A stretch of DNA of 64,000 nucleotides, taken from assembly GCF_901709675.1 (NCBI RefSeq), contig NC_051105.1, positions 2,774,104 to 2,838,103 on the forward strand, written 5' to 3'. Numbering within the stretch: the stretch's first letter is position 1; each line of letters opens with the position of its first letter. The position numbers were made by a program, and so were the translations under genes. Positions 22,601 through 34,799 of this stretch are shown piece by piece. Source of the DNA: Syngnathus acus. Taxonomy: Eukaryota; Chordata; Actinopteri; Syngnathiformes; Syngnathidae. The notes below the pieces were generated by a model. The model saw only the letters and a list, made by a program, of their open reading frames with translations, was not told the origin of the DNA and ran no database searches.

Positions 22601-25600
22601 TTTGCTGGGAATTGCTTTATTTGGCAACTTTTGCCCTCAAACAATGTTTTTTTTTCTTTCTTTCTATGTCACTTGCAATTTCTTGACACCGCATGACGTC
22701 TTATCGAGACATCAAGAAGTGACGAGTCAGGGAGCGCACCATGTATAATATATAGATTTTCTTTTTTTTTTTAAAGGTCACACAAACACAAGATAAAAAT
22801 GTTGTCAGCCCGCAGGCTTGAATGTAAACGTTACAACTTCCATTCCTCCTGCTTGAGAGTGATTGTGGAGCATCACTGTTGGAATTTGGCAGCCCCACAC
22901 TGAGACACCCTCTGCCCCTGTTTTTTAAGCAAGGCTGAGGTTGGGAAGTTTTTTTTAAGCAAGGCCAGGGCGGTGTGAGGTTGGGAAGTTTTTCCACTGA
23001 ATGGCTCCCACAATAGAGATTACAAGCCCCAGTAGATTTCTTGAAGGGGACGTAGGGGTTATAAACGGTGCAGGTGCGAGAGAGGCTCCGGGGTGACCCC
23101 CTCCGTGCAAGACAGTGCTCAGACCACACAAAACCTCCGCAGGAGGAAGGAAGAGAAAAGAAGGTTTGGAGAAAATGCTTTTGGAGAAGTTGGTGTGAAA
23201 AGTTTGCGTGTCACCAAATACAGTCGTGCCCCACCTCTCGCCTCAAGCTGGGGCTCACCCTCAACCCGAAGGAGAAAAGGCGCTGTAGAAAACGGATGAA
23301 TGATAAATTCACCAGAAAACAGTTATGGGCGGTGAAGTTCCTGAATGGCTGGTGAGGCATTGAGTTGGCTAAGTGAAACACACAGTGGCGTATTTGCCAT
23401 TAAAATAGTTGCGTGACTTAGAAAACTAGTTACTCATTTCTCTTCATTCATTTTTTTATATATAGCGTTCTTTTCACGCACTTTCTTTTTGATGAAAAGG
23501 GAGTGAGGACACACATGTCACCCTTTCAGGTGCTACTGATCAAACCTAAATAATTGAGCTGTACTTGTGGGATTTTCTTGATGTTATTTTTATTTCTCAT
23601 GGAAACCCTAACATTCATGCTGTGATTTGACACTGTTTAGAATTTCCTCTATCTTGATGAATACCTCAATTCCAGCTGAAGACAAACGGGTCCAAAGCAT
23701 GGTCAGCCAGCACTTGGCAGAAATTCCCTCAGCTTCTTCAATGCTGCTGTTGGCTGCTTCACAGCCTCCCTGACTAGTTTTGTCAGTTTTCGACGGGTGT
23801 CCATTTTTTTATTTATTTTCTCCATCTTCACTGTGTTCCACTTTAATGCCTTGTAAAAATATATATGTATATTATACCTTTCTTCTGACTGACACATTGG
23901 AATCTATCTGAGCTGTGAAAGTTCTATGCCAAGCATGGCTTGTGCTGTAAATGGGATTTCAAAAATGTCAGGAAAGCATGCTCCATAGGAACTTTATTTG
24001 AAGCTAATTAGAGACGTTTTAAAATAAGAGGCTCAATCTGGCTTTTATTCGAAAACAACACAACTGCTTTTGTGTCTAAATTTCCAAGAACTCGTTTTTT
24101 CCAAGACTTCTCGTTGAGTCTCTATCTACTTACCAGAGTCTTCATGCGGTAAATCACCCCAAATTAACATTTTGACAATAGTAAATCGGAAGTAATTCTT
24201 CTTTTATTAGTTACCCTCCTCCTTTTAAAGAAAGATTTAATGTATTTGTTCTTTGGCCCCAGCACCCCTTAAAAGTTTCACGCAGGAATGTTTGTGTGTG
24301 CGTGTGTGTGTGTGTGTGTGTAATCCTGCTAACGGTCATTTTAGCAGTCAATGGTTATTAAAAAATGAATTTGATGGTATTTAAAAAATGAAGGTTCTAA
24401 CAGGTATTCGTGATGCCAAGTGCAAATTATCCTTTTTTTTTTAACTGCGAGGTCAGAGCCATAGCCAAACCTGACGGGAATAACTTCTTTTGACAAACAT
24501 GCCTGCCATTCCACTTTTCCTTGCATCGTTTTGCAGAGATGACAAAAATGAATCAAAAAAACCTATTGAGTCTAAAATGTCAACATACCATGTTTTGAGA
24601 TCAGTAAAACAGCTTACACATTTTCATCTTGACCATAAAATCTTATCCAGGAATAATTTGGGGTGCTGCTTCAAGTCTATGATTTTTCTACTATTTGCAG
24701 ATTTCCCGCAAATTTCTTATGTGCTTATGATCAATATCCTCATCGTGGGAGGCCCTACAAGGTAATACAACAAAGAAACGAGACAGTGGAGGCTGCACTC
24801 TGACTCAGTTAATTGGTGAACTTATTCCATCATGTTATGCAAAGTTTTCCCACGACTCTGCTATATATTGGGGTTCAATGCTAGTAAACCCTAACCTGAA
24901 AAAAAATGGTGTGAAGAAGCATGCCCACCTGAAAAAAGTGACAGAATGACAAAAGGCATCAGCTATGCAAAATACCACAGCATCATGCATCAAGAACATG
25001 AAAAAGAAGCACAAATGATTGATAGCTTTGATTTTTGCCGCACATTTATACTGATCAAAAACATCGACAGCTGTGCGGCACAAGAAAACCTGAAAAAAGG
25101 AGCACAGAGCAGGACAATGTACGACAGACACAGTCTGACAGAGAAGCACACAGTGGAGGTAATGAAAAATATTGTAGCAGAATAGTGGTGAGATGATGCG
25201 CAACACAGTGGTATAATTAGTCCAATCAGAGTCCCGACTTCTTTGGAAATCAGCTGAAATCTCATCTCGGTGTTTGCATGCCATTGGGGCCACAAGTCAA
25301 GTGGATCTGATTGGGCGATAATGGATGAGATAAACAGAAGGCTTATTCAATCACCTTCTAAGTTACAAAAAAAAAATGTTAAGAATTGAAGAGAGATGGA
25401 GGCAGAGGACACAAACAAGTCAGAGTCCACCAGAGCACTAATCAGACATCTACAGTGGTGCGATGTAACTCGGTCACATCTGCATTTCAGTCAGAAGGTC
25501 TCATTACAACAATGCAGGTTGGAAATGCCTGGCCTTCTCCTCCTGGCCTGCAGCTCAACTCCTTCCTGCTAGTCCAGAGCCAGCAAGACCTTTATGAGCT

Positions 25601-26280
25601 CTAGCAATGAGTAAAATAGAGTGAGCAATTTAGTCACGGAATAAAAATATACTCCTAAGTCACCGTATAAGGCTTTTAAGTACCGTAATTGCAGTAAAAA
25701 ATAATAATAAATAAATTGTTAGCTGAATCATGAGTCATAAAGAGCAGACGTGTGTGCGAACGAGGATGATGGCATCTGAAATACCTCTGCGTAAAGAAGA
25801 ATAGACATTCTTGGAAATGTTTCAACTCGAACAAGGTCAAAAACATATTCTCCGAGGTAAAGTATATGAGTATATGAAATACATCTCAAGTGTCGTAAGA
25901 ATTTAAATTAAAGCCAATTAATTACTCATCTCCATTGCAGGCATGTCGCCGGCTTACAGCTTGCCTTTTTCCAGATCATTGTATGATGATCCTCTGTGTT
26001 TATATTGATGACACCGATGAAGACTGGAGGTTTTGTTTTAAAGAGAAAAAAAATGACACCATTAAGGAAGATGTTTACTGAGGTGAGTGGAAAATTTTCA
26101 ACACATTTATTTTCATATCTCTGATTTTTTTTCTTGTCCAAAATCTACATTTGTATGAGATTTCTCATATCTCAAGCAGTTCCATGATTTCTAAATGGTG
26201 AAGTATCTTTGACAAAAACAAGTCTTTGACAGAAAATACCCCAAATATGAAGAATTATAGGACACGATACTATCATTTCA
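22601..26280. other. Intergenic stretch without recognised genes
   Basis: Open frames up to 152 codons occur (for example 24835-25293 minus) but show no family features. A 26-bp direct repeat (TTTTTTAAGCAAGGC with flanking GAGGTTGGGAAGTTTTT) recurs at about 22921-22990. A remnant of the SINE tail family is visible at about 23225-23310 (CTCAACCCGAAGGAGAAAAG then GGATGAATGA). A GT tract lies at about 24294-24320. Confidence 0.4.
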
Positions 26281-26554
26281 TAGGCAGGCCAAGCTTTATT
26301 GATCAAAATGTTTTTTTAAGCAGTAATCTGCTAACACTCTGGCTGTGCAAGCTTACCTTGAGGAGACAGATCGTCGAATGTGAGCGTATCACTAGTGCAC
26401 ACGTAGGGAAGCCACCGGATGCTGTAAAGGATTTTTCCTCCCTCCTGACAGGCGATCACTCTCAAAGCCACAGCAAAGGTTAATGAGGGGTCAAAAAAGT
26501 TCTGATAAGAAACATCCCCACCCCTCTCCTTTTTTTTGGTTTTTTTTTGTCTTC

Positions 26555-26880
26555 TACAATGCCCGCTGCAACCTGCCACGCGCTGATAGCCCTTTGAGCT
26601 GGTTGACCTCTGACCCCAAAGAGGTGAGGTGAGAAGTGAGATAGGAAGCAAAGTGAAGGATGTGTGAGGAACTCGTCAATGGCTCCTAATGGTTCTAAAC
26701 CTACTCTATTTGCTCCCGTTGCTGTTTTAGATGCTTGTCGCCTATCAGACCGTTAACATTTGATCCATTTATAATTTCATTGATAACCCACCCGCTATTA
26801 GCTATTGAGCTGGATGAACCCTGTGTGATTCCCCTCTAATGATTAGATAAATGTTACTACACTGTGTTTTCTAATCCAGT
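26555..26880. promoter_or_regulatory. Candidate enhancer-like non-coding block E
   Basis: Unique sequence with GGTTGACCTCTGACCCCAAAG (nuclear-receptor-like direct repeats TGACCTCTGACCCC) and CATTTATAATTTCATTGATAAC. It also holds CTATTAGCTATTGAGC and CTCTAATGATTAGATAAATG. There is no protein-like frame. The call is based on motif density and lack of repeats. Confidence 0.35.
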
Positions 26881-26895
26881 CGCCATTGATGTTTC

Positions 26896-26916
26896 GTGCG
26901 CGTGTGTGTGTGTGTG

Positions 26917-26972
<56 letters not shown>

Positions 26973-27003
26973 TACATGCGTACGTGCGTGTGTGTGTGTG
27001 TGA
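26896..27003. repeat. (GT)n microsatellite, about 100 bp
   Basis: An almost pure GT tract with occasional CGTG interruptions. The Cys-Val and Thr-His open frames across it are artefacts of the repeat. Confidence 0.95.
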
Positions 27004-27385
27004 GTGCATGTGCAGGTGTGCATCTATGTAGCCACAAAAATATGGAAGCATTGCTTTTAGCAAAATATTATTTTCAATGACAAAAGCATAACACAGAAGT
27101 GATTCAAATCACAATACGGACCATTTTGAATTAGAGACCAAGTGTAAAAACATCTTCTTAAGAACCAAATGTGACAACTAAGTAGTTGAATAACAGTGGT
27201 AGAATAAGTGGAGCAGTTTTGTGAAGTCATAGCTTTCATACGTGTTCAAAGACATTAACGAATGTGTGTAAAAACGAGTTACTTAACCAAGAAAAACATT
27301 GATTCACTCACGTAACCTCTGAAGGTCAATTTTCAACTTACTTGTTAAGTGCAAAATGGAAGCTGACCACTGTGAAGAATAAATA

Positions 27386-27840
27386 CAGTGATATAAAAAG
27401 TCTACACACCCCTGTGCAAATGCAGTGTAGTTGTCATATGAAAAAACGAGACAAAGAAATAATTTCAAAATATTAGTGACCTCACCCTTTAAAAATGGTA
27501 AGTTTAAAAACAGCCCAGTTTGAGTTAAAAATTTGGAAGTTGGTTGTACTGTATTGCCTCTACAGCTAGTTTTAAGAGAAGGGAAGTAAAACTGAACAAC
27601 GGCGGCAATGTAGTTGCATAAATGCACACACCCTCTTCTAATTGGATGCTGTGGCTCACAGCATCAGAAGGATCTCTCGAAATGATATAAGAAAAAGTTA
27701 CAAAAGAATTTCCAATAAAATAAGTTAATTTTGTCATTCCAAAGGGACTTGGTGCAAACACAACACTGCTCATTATCAAAAATCAAACAAACAAAAACAA
27801 CGTAAAGCATGGTGGTGGCGGCATCATGTGCACATTTGTG
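27386..27840 (+). mobile_element. Tc1-like transposon remnant
   Basis: It begins after TA with CAGTGATATAAAAAGTCTAC and ACACCCCTGTGCAAATG, the style of a fish Tc1 terminus. At about 27807-27835 it includes GTAAAGCATGGTGGTGGCGG, encoding VKHGGGGIM, which is the conserved glycine-rich segment of Tc1 transposases. The remainder is decayed, with no continuous frame and no clear right end. Confidence 0.7.
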
Positions 27841-28179
27841 CAACCACATGGTCTCAGATTATTTTCATTTCATTTTTTTTTTTTGCCAATTGAGTTGATG
27901 GAGATCAATGTATCAGTGTTGTGACCCTCCAAAAAACAACCATCCCCCTTTCCATGTCTAAATCATTCATCATGGCAAACATGTTTGACCATGGAGATGA
28001 TGTGGGAAGATGTCAGTTCTGGTTCTCATCTTTCCAGTTTTGGATTTATTTTATTTGGCATACCTGATGGTGCAAACAATCCTCATTCCCACTCATCTCC
28101 GCAAAAGCATGCAGCATGATAAATAACAACAACAGTAGTGTCTCCAAAATCCCCCCCTCCTCCATCATTTCATTTCACT

Positions 28180-28460
28180 GGAGCCAGCTCCTCGGTCTTA
28201 ATACTCTTAGTCCCTCTCTTGGCATGTTTTCCAAGAACTGGCTGTATTTCCACGTCTCTAGACGCCATCAAAATTCCTGTAATGAATATTCGCGCAGTCC
28301 CGAGTGTGTTTCATGAGCCGTTTGACCCGCTCAAAGCGGCCGTGTGCGAGATCCGCCGCTTGCGTTTGTCAGAGGTCAAACTCATCTGCTGCCGCAGCAA
28401 ATGTTTACACGTGCTGTACAATTGTTACAGCAAATTTGACCTACTACTCTAAATAAGACG
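28180..28460. promoter_or_regulatory. Candidate conserved non-coding block F
   Basis: A GC-richer island within AT-rich DNA, with CCTGTAATGAATATTCGCGC, CGTTTGACCCGCTCAAAGCG and GAGATCCGCCGCTTGCGTTTG. A 104-codon plus-strand frame crosses it but resembles no family. It could be an enhancer. No splice signals frame it. Confidence 0.3.
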
Positions 28461-28725
28461 CTTTTGTTATTCAAGTTTACAAGAGTGCTCGGGAGGAAAT
28501 TCCTTGTCGTAGCGTCTGACCAATGACCGACATCACAATGGCCGACGAGGAAGCATTCCAGACGTTTGGGACATTTGATTGCATTTGCATTTTCACACCA
28601 ATTTAATTGTGCTGAATGGATTAGTTGAATTTGCCCCAAGGTTATCAGTTTCAAAAACTGAATTCTGTTCCTACTATTTTTGATCACATATCTTAAAGTT
28701 TAGGGTTTGAGTCTTTCTTTCGCCC

Positions 28726-28927
28726 GATGTCAGCCGGGATGGGCTCTAGCACCGCCCGCGAGGATAAGCGAACAAGACAAGCGACGTTAAAAATGGATGG
28801 ATGGATGGATGGATGGATGGATTGGTTGGGTGGGTGGATGGATGGATGGATGGATGGATGGATGGATGGATGGATGGATGGATGGATGGATGGATGGATG
28901 GATGGATGGATGGATGGATGGATGGAT
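28726..28927 (+). repeat. SINE 3' end with (TGGA)n tail
   Basis: The family 3' end (AGCCGGGATGGGCTCTAGCA, then CGCGAGGATAAGCG) runs into a TGGA array of about 33 units (28793-28926), interrupted by TTGGTTGGGTGGG. The Ser-Ile-His-Pro and Met-Asp-Gly-Trp frames here are repeat artefacts. Confidence 0.85.
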
Positions 28928-29798
28928 ATTTTAATTGCTTGCATACAAGTTGGGTAGCCGCAGTGTCTGACTAAAAGTGTTCAATCAAACAAACGTAGAA
29001 AAGTGTGATATCCTTTTTGGGGAAAATACTGTCTTTGAACAATTGGTTCTGAACCTTGCTCAATTGTGCTATCACAATTGACTTAACAGCTAGTCAGGGC
29101 AGAGATTCGCCACTTTCAAGCCATACCCAGACATCACTGTTTGAAACGCTGTCATGCCAAAGCCAAAAGGTGTTTGCGATAGCAGTCTGTACATACGTAC
29201 GTGCAGCGAATGAAGTGCTGCTTCCATGAGTGAAAATCCTGTTTTTGTGATCTCTTTTTTTCCCCCAACCCGCTGTGCATTTCTTCCACAAGTCTGTCGT
29301 CATGGAAACAACAGCCGTACTTACCATTAGCTTCAATGAGCCTAGTTGGCTCGCTTGCATAAGGCTGGGCCACCTCACTAATTAATTAACTAATTTGACT
29401 CAAACTAAAGTGCAATAAAAGCAAACACCTCATCACCGGGCCCAAATTTCCCCCTACCTCTTTACAGAACTATTCCCTCCTCATCAATGTAACCCCCACT
29501 CTCTGTTAACAACTTTGGCATCATTATGGACTACTAGAGTCTCTCATACCAATTGCTTATCAACTACATCACAAAAACATCTGTCCATAACTTTCCAATT
29601 CCATCTTTTTAGCTTTTGTTGCTAATTAGAGGTCAATAATCCGGCCAATGATCCAAGTCTGCGCGAGGCTGCCAGGTATGGCTGTGAACCCGACTGCGTA
29701 TACACGGAGAATGACTGATATCTCTTTGGTCCTGCGTTCTTTCCCTACAGTCTCACAAAGGCCATTCTTGTCAAGGCACAGTGTTTTAAAATAATAAT

Positions 29799-29930
29799 TC
29801 AAGGTTCAAGAATTTTTATTGGCCATGTTTGAGCATGCCAAACAAGGAATTTGACTTGACCTCTGTTCAACATTTAGGTGACTAACAACACACGTGCGAA
29901 AATTGACAAATATTCTCAAATATTTAATTA
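29799..29930 (-). mobile_element. Solo 3' tail of the L2-like LINE
   Basis: It shares a long near-identical stretch with 3404-3530, including GCCAAACAAGGAATTTGACTT and GTTCAACATTTAGGTGACTA. The copy is therefore a severely 5'-truncated insertion of the same LINE, in the same orientation. The open frame running on to 30276 is AT-driven and not called. Confidence 0.8.
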
Positions 29931-29999
29931 CAATAAAGTTAGAGGCAAAAGATACCGCCTGAATTTTTTCTCCAAAAATCATATTATTTATAGTTGGCC

Positions 30000-32180
30000 T
30001 AATAGTCATATTGACAGTTTCAACATATCTGACAAAAATGCTCCATATTTTATCAAACAGAGTCTGTCATACTTTTACTTATTTGGGATAGGGACTGGAA
30101 TTTTTTTTTATAAAAACAAAAAAAGGTTGCTCTTCGTCTATATCTATATGCTGTATACGTTTAAGAACAAATCTTTTTTTCATGATTTGTTTGTATCTTG
30201 TGATACCTGCTCAATGAATAGAAATCCATTTTGGTTTAAAATTTGGCCAGAATATGAATCTTTTTTAAATTCATGAGCATTTTGTGTGAATTTAACAGAA
30301 CATACCTCTACATGCGAATCTTGATGATACAGTTGCTTTGGTGACCTATTTGCGTTTTAATATTTTTAGTAAAGTCCAAGGCCATAAGTGTGGCCTCAAT
30401 TATTTACTGTAGCCCCAAAGTAATTGATTTTTGTGAGTAGTGAAAGAAAAGGGAGGGTAGCATGGGGCCGCTGCTAATGTAAGAAGGCAGCAAATGGAAC
30501 GGCTGACAGAATAATTGGTACTTGCAATTTTACCTTGCTCTATAGAGAATTTGGCTTGGATTAAAATGATGCCGCTGCGGTGCTTGTTCTTATAAGAATT
30601 TGGTAGGATTTCCAGGAACCTTCACTTAGCAGACTTTTTAGAGGACAGAAAAAGCTTTTGATGTTTTCGTTTATTGACACCTTTACAACAATAAGTTGAT
30701 GTGGTCAAGACCATTTTCTCACAAAAATGTCACATTAGTATCCCAATTATTTACTTATTCCCTTCCCTGCAAAAGGTTGACTTGAGAAAAAAGAAAAAAA
30801 AAACAACAGGTTATGTTAGCAAAACGCTACCATACAAAATCTGCATTTATATTACGCACAAACGGTTTACTTGCAAAAATATTTAGTGGATGTACTCCAA
30901 ATTGAAATAATACCAAAAGTCTAACCCTAACCCATAGCGTACCACATTTAACGGGAAGGAAAGGAGCTGCTTTGATTGGCCAGAAGTGAAGTTATCTTTG
31001 ACCAGTCCTCATCTCTGAAAATAACAACAGGTAATCCTGATTCGGAAACGCTTAGCAGTTTCTCCCAAAATAAACTGACGCATTTTATTCCTCAACGATG
31101 TGTGTTGTCATCAGTCATTTTGTGGGCACGTACTTCAATAATGACTCACAGTTTCACATCACAAATTCAAGTTTGCGTTATGTTGGGTATAGCAATCCAA
31201 TTCACGGGAACTTTTAAATTCGTTCCAAAAAATAATCGAGAATCTTTTGGAGGAGGGCTGGAATGAATGAACCGACTTCCTTTTCATTTCAATGGGGGGG
31301 AGTGAAAATCTGCATTTATTTGACATTCATTGACATTGATTTCCTTTCAATGTGCGCTTTCCACAAAAAATAGGAGGTGAAGAGATTTTTTTTTTAATAT
31401 TTGCAAATATTATTAAACTTATGTTGCATGATGACATGCTACATTTAATGACTCCTGGTGATGTTTTACACAGGTGCTCTCTCTCGTGACCGTACAAAAG
31501 AGGCGAGTCCGGTCGGGGTGTCTACTCAACGGGTGTTGGGGGACAAGATAATGAAGCATCTCAGGTGACTACATGCTGGGATTACCAGCTTGTTGGCATC
31601 ATATGGCACAGACATACGTACCCATTACACACACACACACATGCACTTGAGAGATCCTTGGTTATCACAGCCTTCCAGATTGTTCTCAACTACTTATGGA
31701 AAACACACACATCTCAAGATGTGGCCACTCGTGCCAATACAGGCCCAGCGTTAAGAACAGTTGTCGTGGTGGTGTGTTTTTTTTCCCTCTTTTTTTTTAG
31801 CATCTCTAAATTCCGAGCGTTGCTAAGGTGCTTTGGGAGGGGATTAACAGAGGCTGGCGCCGATGAGCAAGCCTTGCAGATTTCCGAGCAGCGGGAGAAA
31901 GGACAAAGAAAGACGGCGTAAGAAAAGGAGGCGGAAGAGCAGGCATGAAAATAATGCGAAGAGCTTGTGAGATGATGACTTGTGAGAGTTAAAGAAGGTA
32001 AAAACTAAACAGGTATCCTAAACAAGAAGTTCCAACTCTCTACATTACAAACATATCAGAGTCCAATGCCAGACAGGTGCCAACTTTGGAATTCAAATGA
32101 CATTTTCTGGAAAACTACGCCAAACAAAACATTTCTTTTCTCAGTGTGTGTGTGTGTGTGCGTGCATGTGTGTGTAGGTC
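30000..32180. other. Intergenic stretch without recognised genes
   Basis: AT-rich, with scattered mono-A and mono-T runs. A 118-codon plus frame at 31565-31921 has no family features. Weak candidate regulatory sequence lies at 30405-30600 (AAGTAATTGATTTTTG, GAATAATTGGTACTTG). A GT tract lies at 32145-32177. Confidence 0.4.
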
Positions 32181-32185
32181 ATTAT

Positions 32186-32241
32186 GGTAAATGGACTGCA
32201 CTCGCATAGTGCTTCACCGTATGATGCCCAAAGCGCTTTAA
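32186..32241 (+). repeat. Dispersed fish repeat fragment
   Basis: GTAAATGGACTGCACTCGCA followed by CAAAGCGCTTTAAGTAG. This is a block widely scattered in teleost genomes, with no class I can assign. It is a short, decayed copy. Confidence 0.4.
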
Positions 32242-32298
32242 GTAGCCGAAAAATATGGCATTCCTTGTTTAGTTTGTAGAATATGTACTAATGGAAGC

Positions 32299-32350
32299 AC
32301 AACGACCCAGTGGTTAGCACGCCGACTTCATGTTTCGCATGTCTGCCGAG
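32299..32350 (+). mobile_element. tRNA-like SINE head fragment
   Basis: CGACCCAGTGGTTAGCACGC matches the A-box region of the SINE family seen at 39.84 kb. The copy breaks off before a recognisable B box. Confidence 0.5.
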
Positions 32351-32539
32351 GTTTTATGCTAAGAATAATAATCAACCTTTGGTGCAAAAAAAAGTCCCAA
32401 TAGAACAAAATCACTGTTGTGCGTATCGCAAAAAGGCGACATCAACTCACGAGATGTTTACTCTATTGCGCTTATCGCTATCACCTCTCTATTTCTTGCC
32501 TTTGACTTGATTCCCTCCCTCAAGGGCAACACCAGTTTC

Positions 32540-32800
32540 CCATCCAGTCGCCATTGTCTCTTTTTTTTTTTTTTTTTCCCAAGCTCGGTCGCAACTTCAA
32601 ACGGCGAAGGTGTTGGGGTCACGGCGAGTTGCCTAAAGCATTAGCGGCTGAGAAGCGTCTCAGGTGTGCGTCTCCCAGCGTGTCCTTGATGACACCCTTT
32701 TCGCCCATATTTTTAATTAGCCACGGCGGAAATTATAAAGGCATGCCTGCAACACATTTTTGCGATTATTGACCCGGTGGGGAATGCCTTTTGTAACATG
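32540..32800. promoter_or_regulatory. Candidate enhancer-like non-coding block G
   Basis: After a T17 run comes a unique block with GGTTGGGGTCACGGCGAGTTG-type sequence, TTTTTAATTAGCCACGGCGG and TGCGATTATTGACCCGGTGG. It has no transposon likeness. A 72-codon frame is not credible. Composition resembles conserved developmental elements. Confidence 0.35.
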
Positions 32801-33229
32801 AAATACAATTATACCTGGACCGCCACTCGAATAGAATCGTGTACGTGAGTGTGTGTGTGCATGCGAGTGTGTGTGTTTGTGCTCAGAGTTTCAATGAATC
32901 CACATGGATATAAAATCTCCATTAACTGAAGATGGCAGAAGTGACGAGGAGGAGCAGGAGGTTGAGGTTGTCTCCGCCGCTTCTCTGTGAATTCTCTCCT
33001 CTGGGTCAGCTTCTCAGGTAGAGTGCAACCAGATACGAGCCGTTTGCGGGATTCGAGGCACTTGACCGAGGGCCAACACCGCTCCTCCTCCCTACCTGGC
33101 TCAGGTTACCCCCCAGCTTCATTCACTTTCCTTGACTTATGGCCGCCGGTGTGTCTTTGCATGGATTGTGAGTCCCTATCCGGTCCGCCCTGACTCATGG
33201 GAGCGCTGGTGACAAAGTGCACGGGTGGA

Positions 33230-33420
33230 TGTCTTTCACCCGCCCATGCTTAGAATTACTCATCTGATCAGGCGGCATCAGCGCTCCACGGCTGCCCGGG
33301 TCACACAAGCCAATCCCCCGGGGGCCAAGCAGCTAATTACAGGCTTCTGTAGCCTCTTTCACCACCGATGATATCAGCGTGAGAGAAGAAGCCACTGTAC
33401 GACAAAGAATAGTGACATCA
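33230..33420. promoter_or_regulatory. Candidate enhancer-like non-coding block H
   Basis: A GC-rich unique stretch with GCTGCCCGGGTCACACAAGC, CCCCCGGGGG, CAGCTAATTACAGGCTTC and CACCACCGATGATATCAGCG. It is repeat-free and non-coding. The assignment is tentative. Confidence 0.3.
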
Positions 33421-33699
33421 GTAGGTCACTAGTGACTATGAAGGCTACCAAAGCGGAGAAAGACGACACACACACCCCAAAACATAGACTGGCCAATCAC
33501 AGTGCAGCAAATAACAGATGACACTTTTCTGGCAGTGCTCGGTACAATTCAATGATGTGGTCTCGGATTTTGCTCCATTAAAGGAGACATGTTGTGCTTT
33601 TTTTCCCTAGAGTTTAAAACAGATCCCAGGTATCTTAGTAGTATACAGTCAACCCCCCTTTGACGCTGGATGATATTTTCCATATGGGACAATCACAAA

Positions 33700-34060
33700 G
33701 ACAGTGAAAACAGCTCATTAAAAGGCAAATTAATATAAAGTAGCAGAACAGTAAGCCAGTCAAAAGAAAAGTCAAATTAATACAAAGTAGCAGAACAGTA
33801 AGTCAGTCAAAAGCCAGGGAATAAAAATGGGTCTTCGAATGAGTTTTTTTTAAATGGTCAGCGCCTAACATTCAAGGGGAGGTCATTCTAAAGAGTAGGG
33901 AACAGAAAAGGCTCGATCCCCTCTGAGGCTTCGCTTACTCCTCAGCTCTTCAGTGTCTGGTCTGCAGACCTGAGGCAGGTGAGTAAGGGTGAGCTCAGAG
34001 GTAAGCTCGAGGGTGGGGTGGGGGGTAACAAGCCAATTTGAAATATTAGCAGAGTGATAG
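33700..34060. repeat. Unclassified dispersed repeat with internal duplication
   Basis: A direct duplication of AATACAAAGTAGCAGAACAG-type sequence (about 33728-33760 and 33776-33808) precedes GGGGAGGTCATTCTAAAGAG and TCCCCTCTGAGGCTTCGCTT. These latter pieces resemble a dispersed teleost repeat that I cannot assign to a class. Confidence 0.45.
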
Positions 34061-34180
34061 TGTTTGTTTGCCGCTTCCATAATTCCAATGGCGTGTGGTG
34101 CTGTCTCGTTTTTTCCATTGAGACCACTAGGGTTCCATGATATTGGGGTGGAAAAGATTGTACTTTTTAACAGAGAAATA

Positions 34181-34249
<69 letters not shown>

Positions 34250-34250
34250 G
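34181..34250. repeat. (GACA)n microsatellite, 70 bp
   Basis: About 17 pure GACA units. Confidence 0.95.
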
Positions 34251-34359
34251 CGCATCATTAAAATTGATGTTGCTGGGCATCGTAGTTTGAGACTTCTTTG
34301 CTTCCTCTGGGCCTGAACACAAAAGATTAAGACTTTGTTTTTCAAGACAACTTAAAAGT

Positions 34360-34795
34360 GTCTGCCAACTGGTTTAACAAACAGTCAAGAAATTGACCTA
34401 AAGGACAGAAGTAAATCAACAATGGAATGGCTTCAACAGAAGAAAATGCTGTTTGTCCAGAGGAGCTCTGTCGAACCTGACTGAAGCAACCTGTGGTGGT
34501 ATTGCCGTTTAGATATACCAGCCAGACCATGAATAATTTTGTAAAAAAGAATAGCCCAAAATTCTCCTGACTATTGGCCAGGCCTTATCTGCAACTGTAG
34601 AAAACATTTGGTCAAGGTTATTGGACTGACGAAGGCTCAAGGATTTAATAATTAGAGCTTCCTTTTTATATCCTGCATTGTGATATTTTGATATTGTGTT
34701 TAGTAAAAATATGAAAACATAATTGTTTCTACTGTATTGGTTCAGAATCAGGTAATTCACAAACTTTTTCTTGCAATTGTAGTGTAATTAAATCA
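34360..34795 (+). mobile_element. Tc1-like transposase remnant
   Basis: Decayed coding sequence with GAATGGCTTCAACAGAAGAA (MEWLQQKK). This is equivalent to the segment just before the SPDLNP motif of Tc1 transposases, here degraded to a stop. Further on, CCTGACTATTGGCCAGGCCT and TGCAACTGTAGAAAACATTT match the C-terminal region of the same family. It has multiple stops and is not functional. Confidence 0.6.
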
Positions 34796-34799
34796 CCAT

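Noticed and set aside
24835-25293. 152-codon minus-strand frame
   Set aside because: Phe/Cys-rich hydrophobic translation of AT-rich DNA without family likeness, and no promoter or splice signals.
28793-28926. Direct repeats that might suggest a CRISPR array
   Set aside because: Units of 4 bp with no spacers, in a vertebrate genome. It is a microsatellite.
29878-30276. 132-codon plus-strand frame
   Set aside because: It starts inside the LINE tail and continues through AT-rich sequence. No family features.
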